Source: UMGS172 sp964424555 (GTDB lineage Bacteria > Bacillota > Clostridia > Oscillospirales > Acutalibacteraceae). Taken from it: a stretch of DNA of 64,000 nt. Position 1 is the first letter of the stretch, and each line of letters opens with the position of its first letter. Positions 41,945-51,538 of the stretch are shown here, piece after piece. Below the pieces are notes generated by a model. It searched no databases. It was not told the origin of the DNA and was given only the letters and a program-made list of their open reading frames with translations. The position numbers were made by a program, and so were the translations under genes. The DNA is taken from positions 34,576 through 98,575 of the forward strand of contig CAYRIX010000003.1 of assembly GCA_964424555.1 (NCBI GenBank). Direction: 5' to 3'.

Positions 41945-44900
41945 ATGATGACAAGGAACATCAGAAAAATCGTCAGCATTATATGTGCTGTCGCCCTTCT
42001 GCTTTCGTTGTGTGCTGTGTCATTCATCGGCTCTTCCTCGGCTGCTGTAGGCAAGGACGATGGTGCAACTATCACTAACGTGTGGCAGACAGAAAGCACG
42101 GTATTGGACCTTACTTTTGAGGGCGCCAATAACGGCGGTATAGCTATGTCCACCAACAGTGGCAAGACTATCGCAGACGGTGCATTTGAGCTTATGAACA
42201 GAAGCAATACCTACGGTGCATCGTGGCTCGGAAAAGACGCTACTGTAAAAGCGGGTGAAACTATCCCGAGTATTACAAATCTGACTACTTCAACTACTTT
42301 AAAGGATAATCTTTTTGAGATGCAGTCCAGCACTACATATAAGGTTACCATTAAGTATGCATTCAGAAAAGATGTTACAACAGGTATCGCAATTCAGTAT
42401 ATGGCCGCTAAGGATCCGTATCTTTCGAGCGGACATGATAGAGGAACCTTTTTGACATCCGTTATCACCAAAACATATGATGCTAATGATGCCAAGTCCG
42501 GTACTCAGGTAGCAGGTGATACATCTTACGGTGATTGGAATGAGGATACATACATCTTCACCACCAAGGCTGATTTGGCTAATAAGTACCTCGGTATCAG
42601 AATTGCTCCTACTTCAGACGCCAATGGTAACTATTTGAAGATCGACTCCATCAAGATCGAGACTGGTTCTATGGTAGAGAACATTGAATTTGATGATCTC
42701 GATAACGAGTATGTCTTCGACTATACCAACGCCACAACTCAGGCTACGGTCATTGCCCGCCAGAACGCTCTTGCCGGCAATTCGAACACAGCCCTGCAGC
42801 ATTATTCCTGGTATGACTGGAATGGCTGGCTGGCAGGTGTTGGTAACAAGGGTGCTGACTGGGCGACTGTAGAGTCCTACCCCGGCAAGCCCGGCTTTAC
42901 CGCTGAGGGTATGAAATATACCATCGGTAAGGGTGCTAATATCACGGATACCAGTACTAATGCTTGGGTTGCCAACGCTCTTATCTATGATACTGCTGTT
43001 GGTAACTCAGACGGTTACGGCAATGCAGGCGGCTACCTTAAATTAAAGGATGAAGCCAGCTATATCATCACCGTTAAGTACAAGGTTACTCAGGTTACCG
43101 GAACCTATCTCCGCCTTTTCGTAGGTGGTTTGAGTACTCCTACAAAAGGTGCATTGGATGTTATCCCCGGTTCCTTGGTTGAGCATAAGCAAGCCTCCGA
43201 CGAGTGGCAGTACCTCACCTTCAGCCTTGATACAAGTGTTAACACTTCTTTTGCCGACAAGATCATCACTCTCGGCGCTTGCACCAACAGCGATAAGAAG
43301 TGGAATGAGGTTATTGTTGAGTCGATTACCGTAAAGGAAAAGAGAGACACTCAAAACGGTGTTGCTTTTGTTGAGACCTACAACGAGGGCAAGAAAACTA
43401 TTGATTTCGCAGCTCCTGGCGCAGTTTATGACCTTGATGTTCCTGATGATACAGAAGAAAAGGGCTTTGCAGGCTGGTACACCAGCAGTGATTTTGATGC
43501 AGCAACTAAGGTTGACATCAACAACTATGTTCCTGCTGAGGGTGTAAACAAGCTCTACGCAAAGTGGAGCAACAAGTTCTGCGTTGTTACATTTAACGAG
43601 AACGGTGTTGAGAGACAGCAGAAGTTGGCTGTTGGCGAGGCTCTCGATAGAGGCAAGCGTCCCGACTCCAGACTCTTCTTCGAGGGCTGGTACTATGAGC
43701 CCGATTACAAGACTCAGGTAACTACCGTTCCTGAGATCGGTGCTGTAACCCTTTATGCAAAGTACACAGGTATCTATCTGCAGTTCAATAATAAGGGCTA
43801 TGTGGATACCACAGGTACGCCTGAAATAGTTACCGATCCTACCGACGAGGACAATACTGTTCTTAAGTTCAGTGCCGGCAACAACTTGCGTCCCAACTTC
43901 TCACTCCCCGCATTTGATGGAGTAGATGCAGGTGCCTTCAGGCTTGAGACCAACACTAAGTACTACTACTCCTTCAGACTCAAGGTTGCTGCAGGAAGCA
44001 ACTCCTCAGGTATCGACTTCTATTATGGTGACGATCCCAAGGCAACAGGTAACAGAACATCATTCTTTAGCGCAGGCTCCGCTTCTGAGAACCTGACCGA
44101 AGAGGATACTGATTGGACCACCTATGAGGGCACATTCTCGACAGGTGATACCTTCTATCTTGAGCGTGTATATTGGGCATATCAGAACAAGCTTTACTTC
44201 ACCCTGTATCCCGGAAATGGCGATACAAATAAGAACGGCGAGATCGATGAAGACGAGACCGCAAGACAGATCACTGTTTATGTTGATGACTTTATAATCT
44301 ATAAGGAGCTTACCGAAGCTCCTGAGGGCACATCTACCATCCACTTCGAGACCAACGGAGACGAAATGTCCAATCTCTACGGCTTTGCAGGCGAGACTAT
44401 CGTGCTCCCCACTCCGAAGCTTGGTGGTTATAAGTTCGTCGGTTGGTATACCGATAAGAAGCTCACTAAGGGCATTAGCCAGAGCTACACCTTTACTAAT
44501 GAGGATATTACCCTTTATGCTAAGTGGGAGTCCTCCGAGTTTGTTGTAGACTTCTCCGATTATCAGAAAGGTAACGCCGCAGCACGTGCTAAGTTCCTTA
44601 AGGACGATAACGGAAACGACTATGTCGACTGGTGGGTAGAGCATGCTGAGGATAACAAAACCGACGTAAGTTCACCCTACCGTATATTCCTTAACAAGGG
44701 CGGCGCTCACTATACTGTAGTTGCAGGTGTTGAGTACACCATCAGCTTTAAGTATAAGCTTCTTGATGCTGAAGTTGACACTGTTGTTGCAGCCGCTGTT
44801 ACAAGTGCTAAGCTCAACGGTTGGACCAAGTATATGGTTCAGGATACCAAGATCACTCTCAGCAATGTTGACGAGAAGAATTGGCAGACCGCAACTTTTA

Positions 44901-45826
44901 GCTTTATTGCTAACCCTGATCCTTCTGAGGGCGCTAACTATCTCGCACTTGGTATTGCAAACCATGGCCATGTCCTTATTGATGATATATCAGTCACATC
45001 TTCCAGCAACACCGCTAATCTCTACGGTTCAACTATAATCAGCTTTAACACTGCAGGCGGTCTGGGTATCGATCCTATTTCGGGTGAGCCCGATGAGGCA
45101 ATTACCGATCTTCCTGCAAAAGCATACCGTACAGGCTATGTATTCAATGGCTGGTATACCGATGCTGATTGTACTACTCCGTTCACCGCTAAAACCTTCG
45201 GCGAGGAAGATTTGGTTCTCTACGCAGGCTGGTTACTTGGTCAGTTCGAGGAAAGCTACGAGGATTTCCCCTCATCTGTAGTTGGCTTGGGCGTTGCAGG
45301 TGCATATAAGCTTTACAACGAGACCAACTTTGCCGATTATGATAAGGCAAATGTACAGAGCGGCTCCGTTTCAATGTACCGTGACGGTTCTCAGACAGGT
45401 AACAAGGCATTTACTATTTGCCGTTCTACCGAGCTCAAGCTTGTTCCCGGAAGAGATTACACCTTGACCTTCTATGTCAAACCCGAAGCTATTGTAGATG
45501 CAGCAGGTACTATTTCGCTCGTTGGAATGTCTTCTTATACCGGCATCAACTCTCCCACCAGCACCAACATTATCAAAACAGTTGGTGAACTTGAGGCAGG
45601 TAAGTGGCAGAAGGTTACCTACAACTTTACTGCTGATAGCGAATATGTTGGTATCGCAACCACTGCAGGTAACAACATGTATCTTGATAACTTCGTAATT
45701 ACTGATGAAGCATATGTGGCACCTCCCACAGGCGATACAACCGTCAGTGCATTTGTTCTTACTTTGATGGTTCTTCTCGCTGCAGGCGCATTGGTTGTCA
45801 CCGGCAAAAAGGTTTTTGAGAAGTAA
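41945..45826 (+). CDS. Large surface protein with alternating jelly-roll-like and InlB-type B-repeat modules
   Basis: The 1,293-residue protein starts with a signal peptide (RNIRKIVSIICAVALLLSLCA). About five jelly-roll-like regions of 150-200 residues resembling carbohydrate-binding modules alternate with InlB-type B-repeats (GGYKFVGWYTDKKL, RTGYVFNGWYTDADC, FFEGWYYEPDY, GFAGWYTSSDF, each ending near LYAKW). The C-terminus is PPTGD, a hydrophobic span and a short basic tail, a sortase-like anchor with a non-canonical motif. No catalytic domain is evident, so glycan or surface binding is inferred. Codon use suggests strong expression. AAAGGAG sets ATG 41945. Confidence 0.85.
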   Translation: MMTRNIRKIVSIICAVALLLSLCAVSFIGSSSAAVGKDDGATITNVWQTESTVLDLTFEGANNGGIAMSTNSGKTIADGAFELMNRSNTYGASWLGKDATVKAGETIPSITNLTTSTTLKDNLFEMQSSTTYKVTIKYAFRKDVTTGIAIQYMAAKDPYLSSGHDRGTFLTSVITKTYDANDAKSGTQVAGDTSYGDWNEDTYIFTTKADLANKYLGIRIAPTSDANGNYLKIDSIKIETGSMVENIEFDDLDNEYVFDYTNATTQATVIARQNALAGNSNTALQHYSWYDWNGWLAGVGNKGADWATVESYPGKPGFTAEGMKYTIGKGANITDTSTNAWVANALIYDTAVGNSDGYGNAGGYLKLKDEASYIITVKYKVTQVTGTYLRLFVGGLSTPTKGALDVIPGSLVEHKQASDEWQYLTFSLDTSVNTSFADKIITLGACTNSDKKWNEVIVESITVKEKRDTQNGVAFVETYNEGKKTIDFAAPGAVYDLDVPDDTEEKGFAGWYTSSDFDAATKVDINNYVPAEGVNKLYAKWSNKFCVVTFNENGVERQQKLAVGEALDRGKRPDSRLFFEGWYYEPDYKTQVTTVPEIGAVTLYAKYTGIYLQFNNKGYVDTTGTPEIVTDPTDEDNTVLKFSAGNNLRPNFSLPAFDGVDAGAFRLETNTKYYYSFRLKVAAGSNSSGIDFYYGDDPKATGNRTSFFSAGSASENLTEEDTDWTTYEGTFSTGDTFYLERVYWAYQNKLYFTLYPGNGDTNKNGEIDEDETARQITVYVDDFIIYKELTEAPEGTSTIHFETNGDEMSNLYGFAGETIVLPTPKLGGYKFVGWYTDKKLTKGISQSYTFTNEDITLYAKWESSEFVVDFSDYQKGNAAARAKFLKDDNGNDYVDWWVEHAEDNKTDVSSPYRIFLNKGGAHYTVVAGVEYTISFKYKLLDAEVDTVVAAAVTSAKLNGWTKYMVQDTKITLSNVDEKNWQTATFSFIANPDPSEGANYLALGIANHGHVLIDDISVTSSSNTANLYGSTIISFNTAGGLGIDPISGEPDEAITDLPAKAYRTGYVFNGWYTDADCTTPFTAKTFGEEDLVLYAGWLLGQFEESYEDFPSSVVGLGVAGAYKLYNETNFADYDKANVQSGSVSMYRDGSQTGNKAFTICRSTELKLVPGRDYTLTFYVKPEAIVDAAGTISLVGMSSYTGINSPTSTNIIKTVGELEAGKWQKVTYNFTADSEYVGIATTAGNNMYLDNFVITDEAYVAPPTGDTTVSAFVLTLMVLLAAGALVVTGKKVFEK

Positions 45827-45843
45827 TATTCAATAAAACAACT

Positions 45844-45875
45844 CGACCCCGTCCGAATAGGATGGGGTCGTTCTT
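45844..45875 (+). terminator. Terminator after the surface protein gene
   Basis: CGACCCCGTCC (45844-45854) and GGATGGGGTCG (45860-45870) pair with one G-U, followed by TTCTTT. It lies between convergent genes and may serve both. Confidence 0.75.
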
Positions 45876-45879
45876 TAGT

Positions 45880-46770
45880 TTATCTATATTTAATTGATCT
45901 TTTGTATTCAGCAGGTGTCATTTGAGTGATCTGCTTAAACACTCGTGTAAAATATTGCGGTGACGAAAACCCAAGTCGGTCGGATATCTGTGAGTTATTA
46001 AGCTTTAACTCCCGCATCAACATTTTAGCCTCGTTAATCTTAAGTTCGGTGAAGTATTGCAGTACTGTTTTCCCTGTGGTCTTTTTAAAGGTCTCACATA
46101 GCTGACTTTTCCCGTAGCTTGTCAACATACAAAGTTCATCAATCGAAATATTTTTGTACACATTGTTTTCTAATGCAGTAATTATAGTGTGAACTAATTT
46201 GTTAGATGATGAATTATGCTGTTGTGTGATTTTAATGTACGAGTTGTTTGAATCTTCTTTTTCAAGCGAGCGCTTTGCTAAGATCAGGAACATTTCAAGA
46301 TAGTTCTTTATCATTTGCTCGGCACCGAATGGGGAGTTGGGGTGTGTGCTTATAAAACCGGGATTCTCGCCGTATGCGCTCTGCATTTCATCTACAATGG
46401 CAGCAAGAATGCCTTGCAGGTTATAGGGCACATTTATGATCTTGTTTTTAAAAAAGTTCATTGATGTGCCGTTGGCTACAAAGGTCATAATGAAAATGTT
46501 AGCAGGTGTCACACCGTCGCACTTTACACTGTGCATTTCGTCTGGTTTGTGAAATATCATCTCACCTTTGTTGATTATATAGGTCGAATCGTCGGCAGTA
46601 GCTATAACACGGCCATTATCAACATAGACGAACTCCCAAAAATTATGCTTTTCACGGCCTGAACGATAGTTGGCGGTGAAGTCGTAGTAAAACATGGTTA
46701 TCACGCTTGTGACGGAAATGCTTGATTTAATTTTCAGACGGTTGTTATAAACTTTTGAATACTCTAACAT
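45880..46770 (-). CDS. AraC-family regulator with cupin-type sensor domain
   Basis: The 296-residue protein has an N-terminal cupin region (NFWEFVYVDNGRVIATADDS, MIFHKPDEMHSVKCDG) and two C-terminal HTH motifs (ISIDELCMLTSYGKSQLCET, NNSQISDRLGFSSPQYFTRV) ending TPAEYKRSI. GGAGG sits seven bases before ATG 46770. It is divergent from the Gfo/Idh/MocA-isomerase pair and likely controls it in response to a sugar. The frame extends to 46833 without a ribosome binding site. Confidence 0.9.
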   Translation of the reverse strand: MLEYSKVYNNRLKIKSSISVTSVITMFYYDFTANYRSGREKHNFWEFVYVDNGRVIATADDSTYIINKGEMIFHKPDEMHSVKCDGVTPANIFIMTFVANGTSMNFFKNKIINVPYNLQGILAAIVDEMQSAYGENPGFISTHPNSPFGAEQMIKNYLEMFLILAKRSLEKEDSNNSYIKITQQHNSSSNKLVHTIITALENNVYKNISIDELCMLTSYGKSQLCETFKKTTGKTVLQYFTELKINEAKMLMRELKLNNSQISDRLGFSSPQYFTRVFKQITQMTPAEYKRSIKYR

Positions 46771-46895
46771 ATAATGCCTCCGCACTATTATATAAATACA
46801 GCGGAAAATAATGTACTGTATTTTATTCATCATTATTGTAACATAAAACCGTAATAATTCAACATAATTTTTCTTGTGTTTTTGGAGGAATATTT

Positions 46896-47888
46896 ATGAT
46901 AAAATTCGGTCTTATTGGTTTTGGCGGAATCGCACGCTCTCACAAGGCTGCACACACTGCTTTGGAAAATGAAGGCTTTGGATCTAAGCTCGTTGCAATA
47001 TGCGATATCCGACCTGAGATTTTTGGGCAGGATATGGAGATAAACCTCGGTGCGGCTAACGCAGGCAGCATGGATGGCATCAACCTTTATGCCGACGTTG
47101 ATAAGATGCTCGAAAACGAGGAACTCGATGCAGTTGACATCTGTCTGCCTTCTTATATGCACGCTGATATGGCTGTTAAGTGCCTTGAAAAGGGTCTGCA
47201 TGTTATGAGCGAAAAGCCAATGGCCTTGAATGTTGCCGATTGCGATCGTATGATGGCCGCCGCTGTGAAATTCAACCGTAAACTTATGATTGGACTTTGC
47301 CTCAGATTTGAGCCCTTGTACTTGTGTCTTAAGGAAATGATACATTCAAAAAAATTCGGTAAGGTACATAATGTTTATTTTGAGCGTCTTGGAGGAATGC
47401 CAATCGGCTGGGAAGATTGGTATTATGACCCTGAAAAGTCTGGCGGAATCGAGTTCGATCTTCATATCCATGACCTTGATATGACTCGTTTCCTTTTTGG
47501 TGAGCCGAAGTGGGTTTCCTCGGTCAAAAACGGCTATAAAAACATTAATACTCGCTTTGGTTATGATGGCTTCTCGGTTATGACTGTGGATGATTGGAGT
47601 GGTTCTAACACCTTTAAATTTAAGATGGGTTATCGCATTGCGTTTGACGACGCAACTGTTGTTATGGACAACGGAGTTGTCACTGTTTTTCCGAACGAGG
47701 GCGAACCTTATAACATTGAATATGAAAAGAAGGATCGTATGGCTGAGGAGCTCCGTTATCTCTGTCAGCAGATTACCGACGGTATCGAAAATACCGTAAA
47801 CTCGCTTGAAAGCACCAAGGCTGACATTGTCTTGACCGAAAAGGTCCGTGAGAGCTATGAGCAGAATGGAAAGGTGATAGAGCTATGA
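46896..47888 (+). CDS. Gfo/Idh/MocA-family NAD(P)-dependent oxidoreductase
   Basis: The 330-residue protein has an N-terminal Rossmann motif (IGFGGIARSHKAAH), the family EKP motif with catalytic Lys (HVMSEKPMALN) and a C-terminal substrate domain with IHDLDMTRFLFGEP. Such enzymes oxidise sugars or inositols. The 4-base overlap with a sugar-isomerase-like gene makes a two-step sugar or inositol conversion likely; the substrate is unknown. GGAGG precedes the ATG. Confidence 0.9.
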   Translation: MIKFGLIGFGGIARSHKAAHTALENEGFGSKLVAICDIRPEIFGQDMEINLGAANAGSMDGINLYADVDKMLENEELDAVDICLPSYMHADMAVKCLEKGLHVMSEKPMALNVADCDRMMAAAVKFNRKLMIGLCLRFEPLYLCLKEMIHSKKFGKVHNVYFERLGGMPIGWEDWYYDPEKSGGIEFDLHIHDLDMTRFLFGEPKWVSSVKNGYKNINTRFGYDGFSVMTVDDWSGSNTFKFKMGYRIAFDDATVVMDNGVVTVFPNEGEPYNIEYEKKDRMAEELRYLCQQITDGIENTVNSLESTKADIVLTEKVRESYEQNGKVIEL

Positions 47889-48712
47889 GTACAAAGATGG
47901 GTGTAATCGTTTCGTTTGGCAAAACCACCGATATTATGGCCAAGTTCAAAGAAATTAAGGAAATAGAGCTTCAGACCTGCCAAGTAAACATTTGGGACAT
48001 GTCGCTTTATACCGATGAGGTGGCCGAGGCAATGGTCAACGCATCTAAGGAAACAGGTATTGAGATATCGACCTTTTGGGCTGGTTGGAGGGGTCCTCAG
48101 TCTTGGAATTTTTATGAGGGGCAGTATGACTTAGGGTTAGTCCCCGACGAGTACCGTGCCGACCGCCTTGAGGATCTGATGAAGGCTGCAGATTTTGTTA
48201 AAAAATTGGGCGTCAAAAACCTTGCTACCCACGTAGGCTTCCTGCCCGAAAATCCTGCTGACGAGCGTTATTGGAAGACCGTTTACGCTCTGCGCAGACT
48301 TTGCAAAAAGCTTGAAAGCTACGGTATCCGTTTCCTTTTTGAAACAGGTCAGGAAACGCCGGTTGTCCTGATGCGTGTTATGGAGGATATCGGCACAAGC
48401 AACCTTGGAATCAACCTTGACACGGGCAACCTTATCCTTTACGGCAAGGCAAACCCCGTTGATGCTTTGGATATGATAGGTAAAAAAGTCTATGACGTGC
48501 ATCTTAAGGACGGACTTTATCCAACCGATGGTAAGCATTTAGGTAAAGAGGTACGTTTCGGTGACGGCAAGGCCAACTTCAAGGAGTTTTTGCCGAAGCT
48601 TAAGGCTCTTGGTTATGAGGGAAGCCTTACCATCGAGCGTGAGATTTCGGGCGAGAAGCAGATTGCTGACATTATCTATGCCCGTGACCTTATAAAGGAA
48701 TATTGGAAATAA
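47885..48712 (+). CDS. TIM-barrel sugar phosphate isomerase/epimerase (AP-endonuclease 2 superfamily)
   Basis: The 275-residue product is a xylose-isomerase-like barrel: metal-ligand candidates in RFLFETGQETP (Glu), NLGINLDTGNLI (Asp), DVHLKDG (His) and LTIEREISG (Glu). It starts inside the stop of the oxidoreductase gene, so the two are translated together. Members act on keto/aldo sugars, inosose or hydroxypyruvate-like substrates; I cannot specify which. Confidence 0.87.
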   Translation: MSTKMGVIVSFGKTTDIMAKFKEIKEIELQTCQVNIWDMSLYTDEVAEAMVNASKETGIEISTFWAGWRGPQSWNFYEGQYDLGLVPDEYRADRLEDLMKAADFVKKLGVKNLATHVGFLPENPADERYWKTVYALRRLCKKLESYGIRFLFETGQETPVVLMRVMEDIGTSNLGINLDTGNLILYGKANPVDALDMIGKKVYDVHLKDGLYPTDGKHLGKEVRFGDGKANFKEFLPKLKALGYEGSLTIEREISGEKQIADIIYARDLIKEYWK

Positions 48713-48737
48713 TTTCACACGATTACTTATAAAAAAA

Positions 48738-48770
48738 GAAAAAGCCACGGTGCGTACTGTGGCTTTTTTT
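48738..48770 (+). terminator. Terminator between convergent genes
   Basis: AAAAGCCACGG and CTGTGGCTTTTTTT (48738-48768) form a G/C stem with A/T flanks, suitable for both strands. Confidence 0.85.
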
Positions 48771-48785
48771 ACGTAATATGCTGTT

Positions 48786-49577
48786 TTATTTATGTAGCTT
48801 CTTTTTTCTTAAAATCTCCAAAACCTCATCGGGGTTATCGCAGGTGATCAGTTCTGCACCTATCTTGACCACCAAATCAATGGCTTCTTCATTGTCTGCA
48901 TATTTTCCTGCCCAAAGGCGAATGCCAGTATCCTCGTGGAGCTTTTTGGCGGTTTCAACCGAGATCTCACCGTCCAAAAGACCGAAAACACAGGTACAGT
49001 AGCCGTAAAGATAAGGGCTTTTGGTGCAGGAACCCGTGTGCTTTTCCAAATGCCTTTGAGGGTAGTACATATGCTGCTTGTATTTGTTGCCGTAGGTGTG
49101 GTTGATGTATTCGTGCAGCTTGCAATCCCACGTGTTGATCACACAGCGGTCGGTGAAGCCGTAGTCGTCAAGGATCTTTAACACACGGTCGCAAACGTCG
49201 TAGGCGAGGGCTTCTCTGCCTTCGGTGGGATACTCCTTCAACTCAATGTCCAAAGTGATGGTCGGGTGGTCTTTGACAAGCTCCATAAACTCGATCAGCG
49301 TGGGGATTTTGTTTCCATTGCCTGCGTCCAACGCCCTAAGCTCGGCAAAAGTGAGTTCACAAACCAAGCCGCTGCCGTTGGTGGTGCGGTCAACCGTTGC
49401 ATCGTGTATAAGAACAAGCTCGCCGTCTTTGGTCACACGCACGTCGGTCTCCAACTGATCGACGTCCAAAGTCAATGCCGCCTCAAAGGCTTCAAGGGTG
49501 TTCTCGGGATACTTTGACTTCCAACCTCTGTGTGCCGCAACGTAGATGTTTTTGTCACTTTGCGTCCAATAGTTCAT
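48786..49577 (-). CDS. Glycerophosphodiester phosphodiesterase
   Basis: The 263-residue cytosolic enzyme has the GDPD motifs AAHRGWKSKYPENTLEAF, QLETDVRVTKDGELVLIHDA (catalytic His/Glu/Asp) and LDIELKEYP. It should split glycerophosphodiesters such as glycerophosphocholine or deacylated phospholipids to glycerol phosphate plus an alcohol. The C-terminus has a Cys-rich stretch (SCTKSPYLYGYCTCVFG), unusual for the family. It follows the gpsA-like gene on the same strand by only 6 bases. Confidence 0.92.
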   Translation of the reverse strand: MNYWTQSDKNIYVAAHRGWKSKYPENTLEAFEAALTLDVDQLETDVRVTKDGELVLIHDATVDRTTNGSGLVCELTFAELRALDAGNGNKIPTLIEFMELVKDHPTITLDIELKEYPTEGREALAYDVCDRVLKILDDYGFTDRCVINTWDCKLHEYINHTYGNKYKQHMYYPQRHLEKHTGSCTKSPYLYGYCTCVFGLLDGEISVETAKKLHEDTGIRLWAGKYADNEEAIDLVVKIGAELITCDNPDEVLEILRKKKLHK

Positions 49578-49583
49578 AGCAGA

Positions 49584-50633
49584 TCAATCCCTCTCAAAGG
49601 TGAACTTTTCCCAAGGGATGTTTACTTGCTTTTTACCCACAATGATCTCATCAATATGCATAAGCAAGGGGAATTCGGCAATGTTTACAAGGCCTTTTTC
49701 GGCTTTTACCTTAATGGCCTTGGCAACACGCTCTGCAACTACAAGAGATTCTAAGGTAACGCCTTTAAGCTCGGTCTTGGCTTCATCTATGTTCAATCCT
49801 CTGCCAAGCAGTATGCCGACAAGCCTTGTTCTGCCGCCGTATACCGTTACATAAAGATCGCCTGCGCCAAGCACAAGGTTGTCAAAATCGTCTGCGCCCT
49901 GCAATTTCAGCAGCTTATACATTTCTCTGACCGACTGACCGAAAACTGCCGCCTGCGAGTTGAAATGCAGTTCGCTGTCAAGACCGAATGCCTTTTGATT
50001 CAAGCCGATGGTAAGGGCGATACCCAAAGCGTAACCGTTTTTGAGGGCTACGGCACTTTCCACACCGACAATGTCGGTCGAAAGGCTGATGTGATAATAG
50101 TCGGTAGCCATTGCCGATCTTATCATTTTAAGTACGGTCATATCTTTACCGCAGAAGGTGACCTCGGTCTGGTCGTGTGCAACCAGCTCATAGCTTGTGC
50201 AGGGGCCTCCGATGGCGTTCAAGGGAATCGTTTTGCCGAGTTCATCGAGCTTTGCCTGCCAAAGGTCAAGATAGGTGAGCAGAGTGCCGTCCTCGGTGTT
50301 CATAAGACCCTTGGTGACCGAGATCACGGGAACGTTTTCGTGCAAACGGGGCAGGATCTCATCCTTAAACCAGTCTACGCCAAAACTGCTGACACCGCAA
50401 ATGATAAAATCTGCACCGACGATTGCCTCGTCCAATTCTTCTATCTGATAGTATTTAACGCCCTCGGGGAAATCCTTGTTGAATTTCAGGTGGCGGCCTG
50501 TTTTATGGCAGTTGTCAATAATCTCTCTGTCCAGATGAGTGCCCACAAGACGCACTTCGTTTCCGTTTTCTCTTGCAGGGAAGGCAAGTGCAGAGCCCAT
50601 CATTCCTGCACCGATAATAGTAATTGTTTTCAT
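49584..50633 (-). CDS. NAD(P)-dependent glycerol-3-phosphate dehydrogenase-like protein
   Basis: The 349-residue protein has the N-terminal ITIIGAGMMGSALAFPAREN, the SVTKGLM segment and a C-terminal domain with the Lys of ALKNGYALGIAL and GAGDLYVTVYGGR, which parallels the GpsA family. It should interconvert glycerol 3-phosphate and dihydroxyacetone phosphate, but it diverges from core GpsA and may be a paralogue for glycerol-phosphate catabolism coupled to the phosphodiesterase. AAAGGATG precedes ATG 50633. It is divergent from a DeoR regulator. Confidence 0.82.
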   Translation of the reverse strand: MKTITIIGAGMMGSALAFPARENGNEVRLVGTHLDREIIDNCHKTGRHLKFNKDFPEGVKYYQIEELDEAIVGADFIICGVSSFGVDWFKDEILPRLHENVPVISVTKGLMNTEDGTLLTYLDLWQAKLDELGKTIPLNAIGGPCTSYELVAHDQTEVTFCGKDMTVLKMIRSAMATDYYHISLSTDIVGVESAVALKNGYALGIALTIGLNQKAFGLDSELHFNSQAAVFGQSVREMYKLLKLQGADDFDNLVLGAGDLYVTVYGGRTRLVGILLGRGLNIDEAKTELKGVTLESLVVAERVAKAIKVKAEKGLVNIAEFPLLMHIDEIIVGKKQVNIPWEKFTFERD

Positions 50634-50716
50634 AGTTTGACATCCTTTCCTTGATATGTTAATATTATAAAAAATGAGCACAAATAAGTCAATTAGTGTA
50701 CTGAAAACAGATAAAC

Positions 50717-50752
50717 GAACATTTTTGCGAACAAAAAAGAACAAAGGGGAAC
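50717..50752. promoter_or_regulatory. Phased GAAC repeats between divergent gpsA-like and DeoR genes
   Basis: GAAC occurs at 50717, 50729, 50739 and 50749, spaced 12, 10 and 10 bases, about one helical turn apart. DeoR-family repressors often bind such short repeats, so this is a likely operator for the flanking regulator. Confidence 0.5.
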
Positions 50753-50756
50753 GGAT

Positions 50757-51485
50757 ATGCTCAAAAAAGAACGTCAAAACAGTATTTTAGAAGTTATTAA
50801 AGTGAGGAAGTACTGTACTGTCCAATTTTTATCGAAACAACTGTTTGTGGCACCCATCACCATTCGCCGCGATTTGGTTGAAATGGAATCGGCAGGTCTC
50901 ATATTGCGTTGTTACGGCGGTGCCACTATCCCCGAACACGAAAACCGTGAGGTGCCGTTTGAGATAAGAAACAAAAGCAACTCCTCTGCCAAAGAAGAGC
51001 TTGCCAAAAAGGCGGCCAAGCTGATCAACACGGGTGACGTTGTGTTTTTGGATGCCTCAACGACGGTAAACCATATGACCGAGTATCTGTCCCATGAGCA
51101 AAATCTCACCGTTGTGACCAACAGCACCCTGGTTGCCGAAAAGTTGAAGGCAAAACGCATTCGCTGTTATTTGACAGGTGGAAAGCTTATCGAAAACTCA
51201 CACGCCTTGGTTGGAAGTGTTGCGGAGCAGTCTTTGTCCGGCATCTATGCCAATGTGTGTTTCTTTTCAGCCCAGGGTATTGACGAGAACGGCATTATTT
51301 CCGACCAGTCAGAGGCTGAAAGCTCACTCCGCCGTCTGTTGATCAAAAATTCCAAAAAGCAATATTTCCTTTTTGACAGCAGTAAGTATAACAAGCGGTT
51401 TGCATTTAAGATCTGCTCAACCGAAGATATAAACGGAGTTATAACCGACCTTAAAGACGTAATATTCAATACGAATAGTAAATAA
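50757..51485 (+). CDS. DeoR-family transcriptional regulator
   Basis: The 242-residue protein has an N-terminal winged HTH (CTVQFLSKQLFVAPITIRRD, RCYGGATIP) and the DeoRC sensor domain with the sugar-phosphate pocket motifs VVFLDASTTVNHM, VVTNSTLVAEKL and the final FLFDSSKYNKRFA. It probably senses a phosphorylated sugar or glycerol phosphate and represses the divergent gpsA-like/phosphodiesterase pair. Confidence 0.92.
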   Translation: MLKKERQNSILEVIKVRKYCTVQFLSKQLFVAPITIRRDLVEMESAGLILRCYGGATIPEHENREVPFEIRNKSNSSAKEELAKKAAKLINTGDVVFLDASTTVNHMTEYLSHEQNLTVVTNSTLVAEKLKAKRIRCYLTGGKLIENSHALVGSVAEQSLSGIYANVCFFSAQGIDENGIISDQSEAESSLRRLLIKNSKKQYFLFDSSKYNKRFAFKICSTEDINGVITDLKDVIFNTNSK

Positions 51486-51526
51486 AAAAAGCTTTAACTG
51501 ACCAAGTGGTCGGTTAAAGCTTTTTA
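51486..51526. terminator. Bidirectional terminator between DeoR and glycosidase-like genes
   Basis: AAAAAGCTTTAACTGACC (51486-51503) and GGTCGGTTAAAGCTTTTT (51508-51525) form an 18-bp stem with A and T tails on both strands, between two convergent genes. Confidence 0.9.
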
Positions 51527-51538
51527 CATAGAAACGGA

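Noticed and set aside
49965..50654. Long + strand frame opposite the gpsA-like gene
   Set aside because: Antisense shadow; the minus frame has the conserved GAGMMGSA motif and a ribosome binding site.
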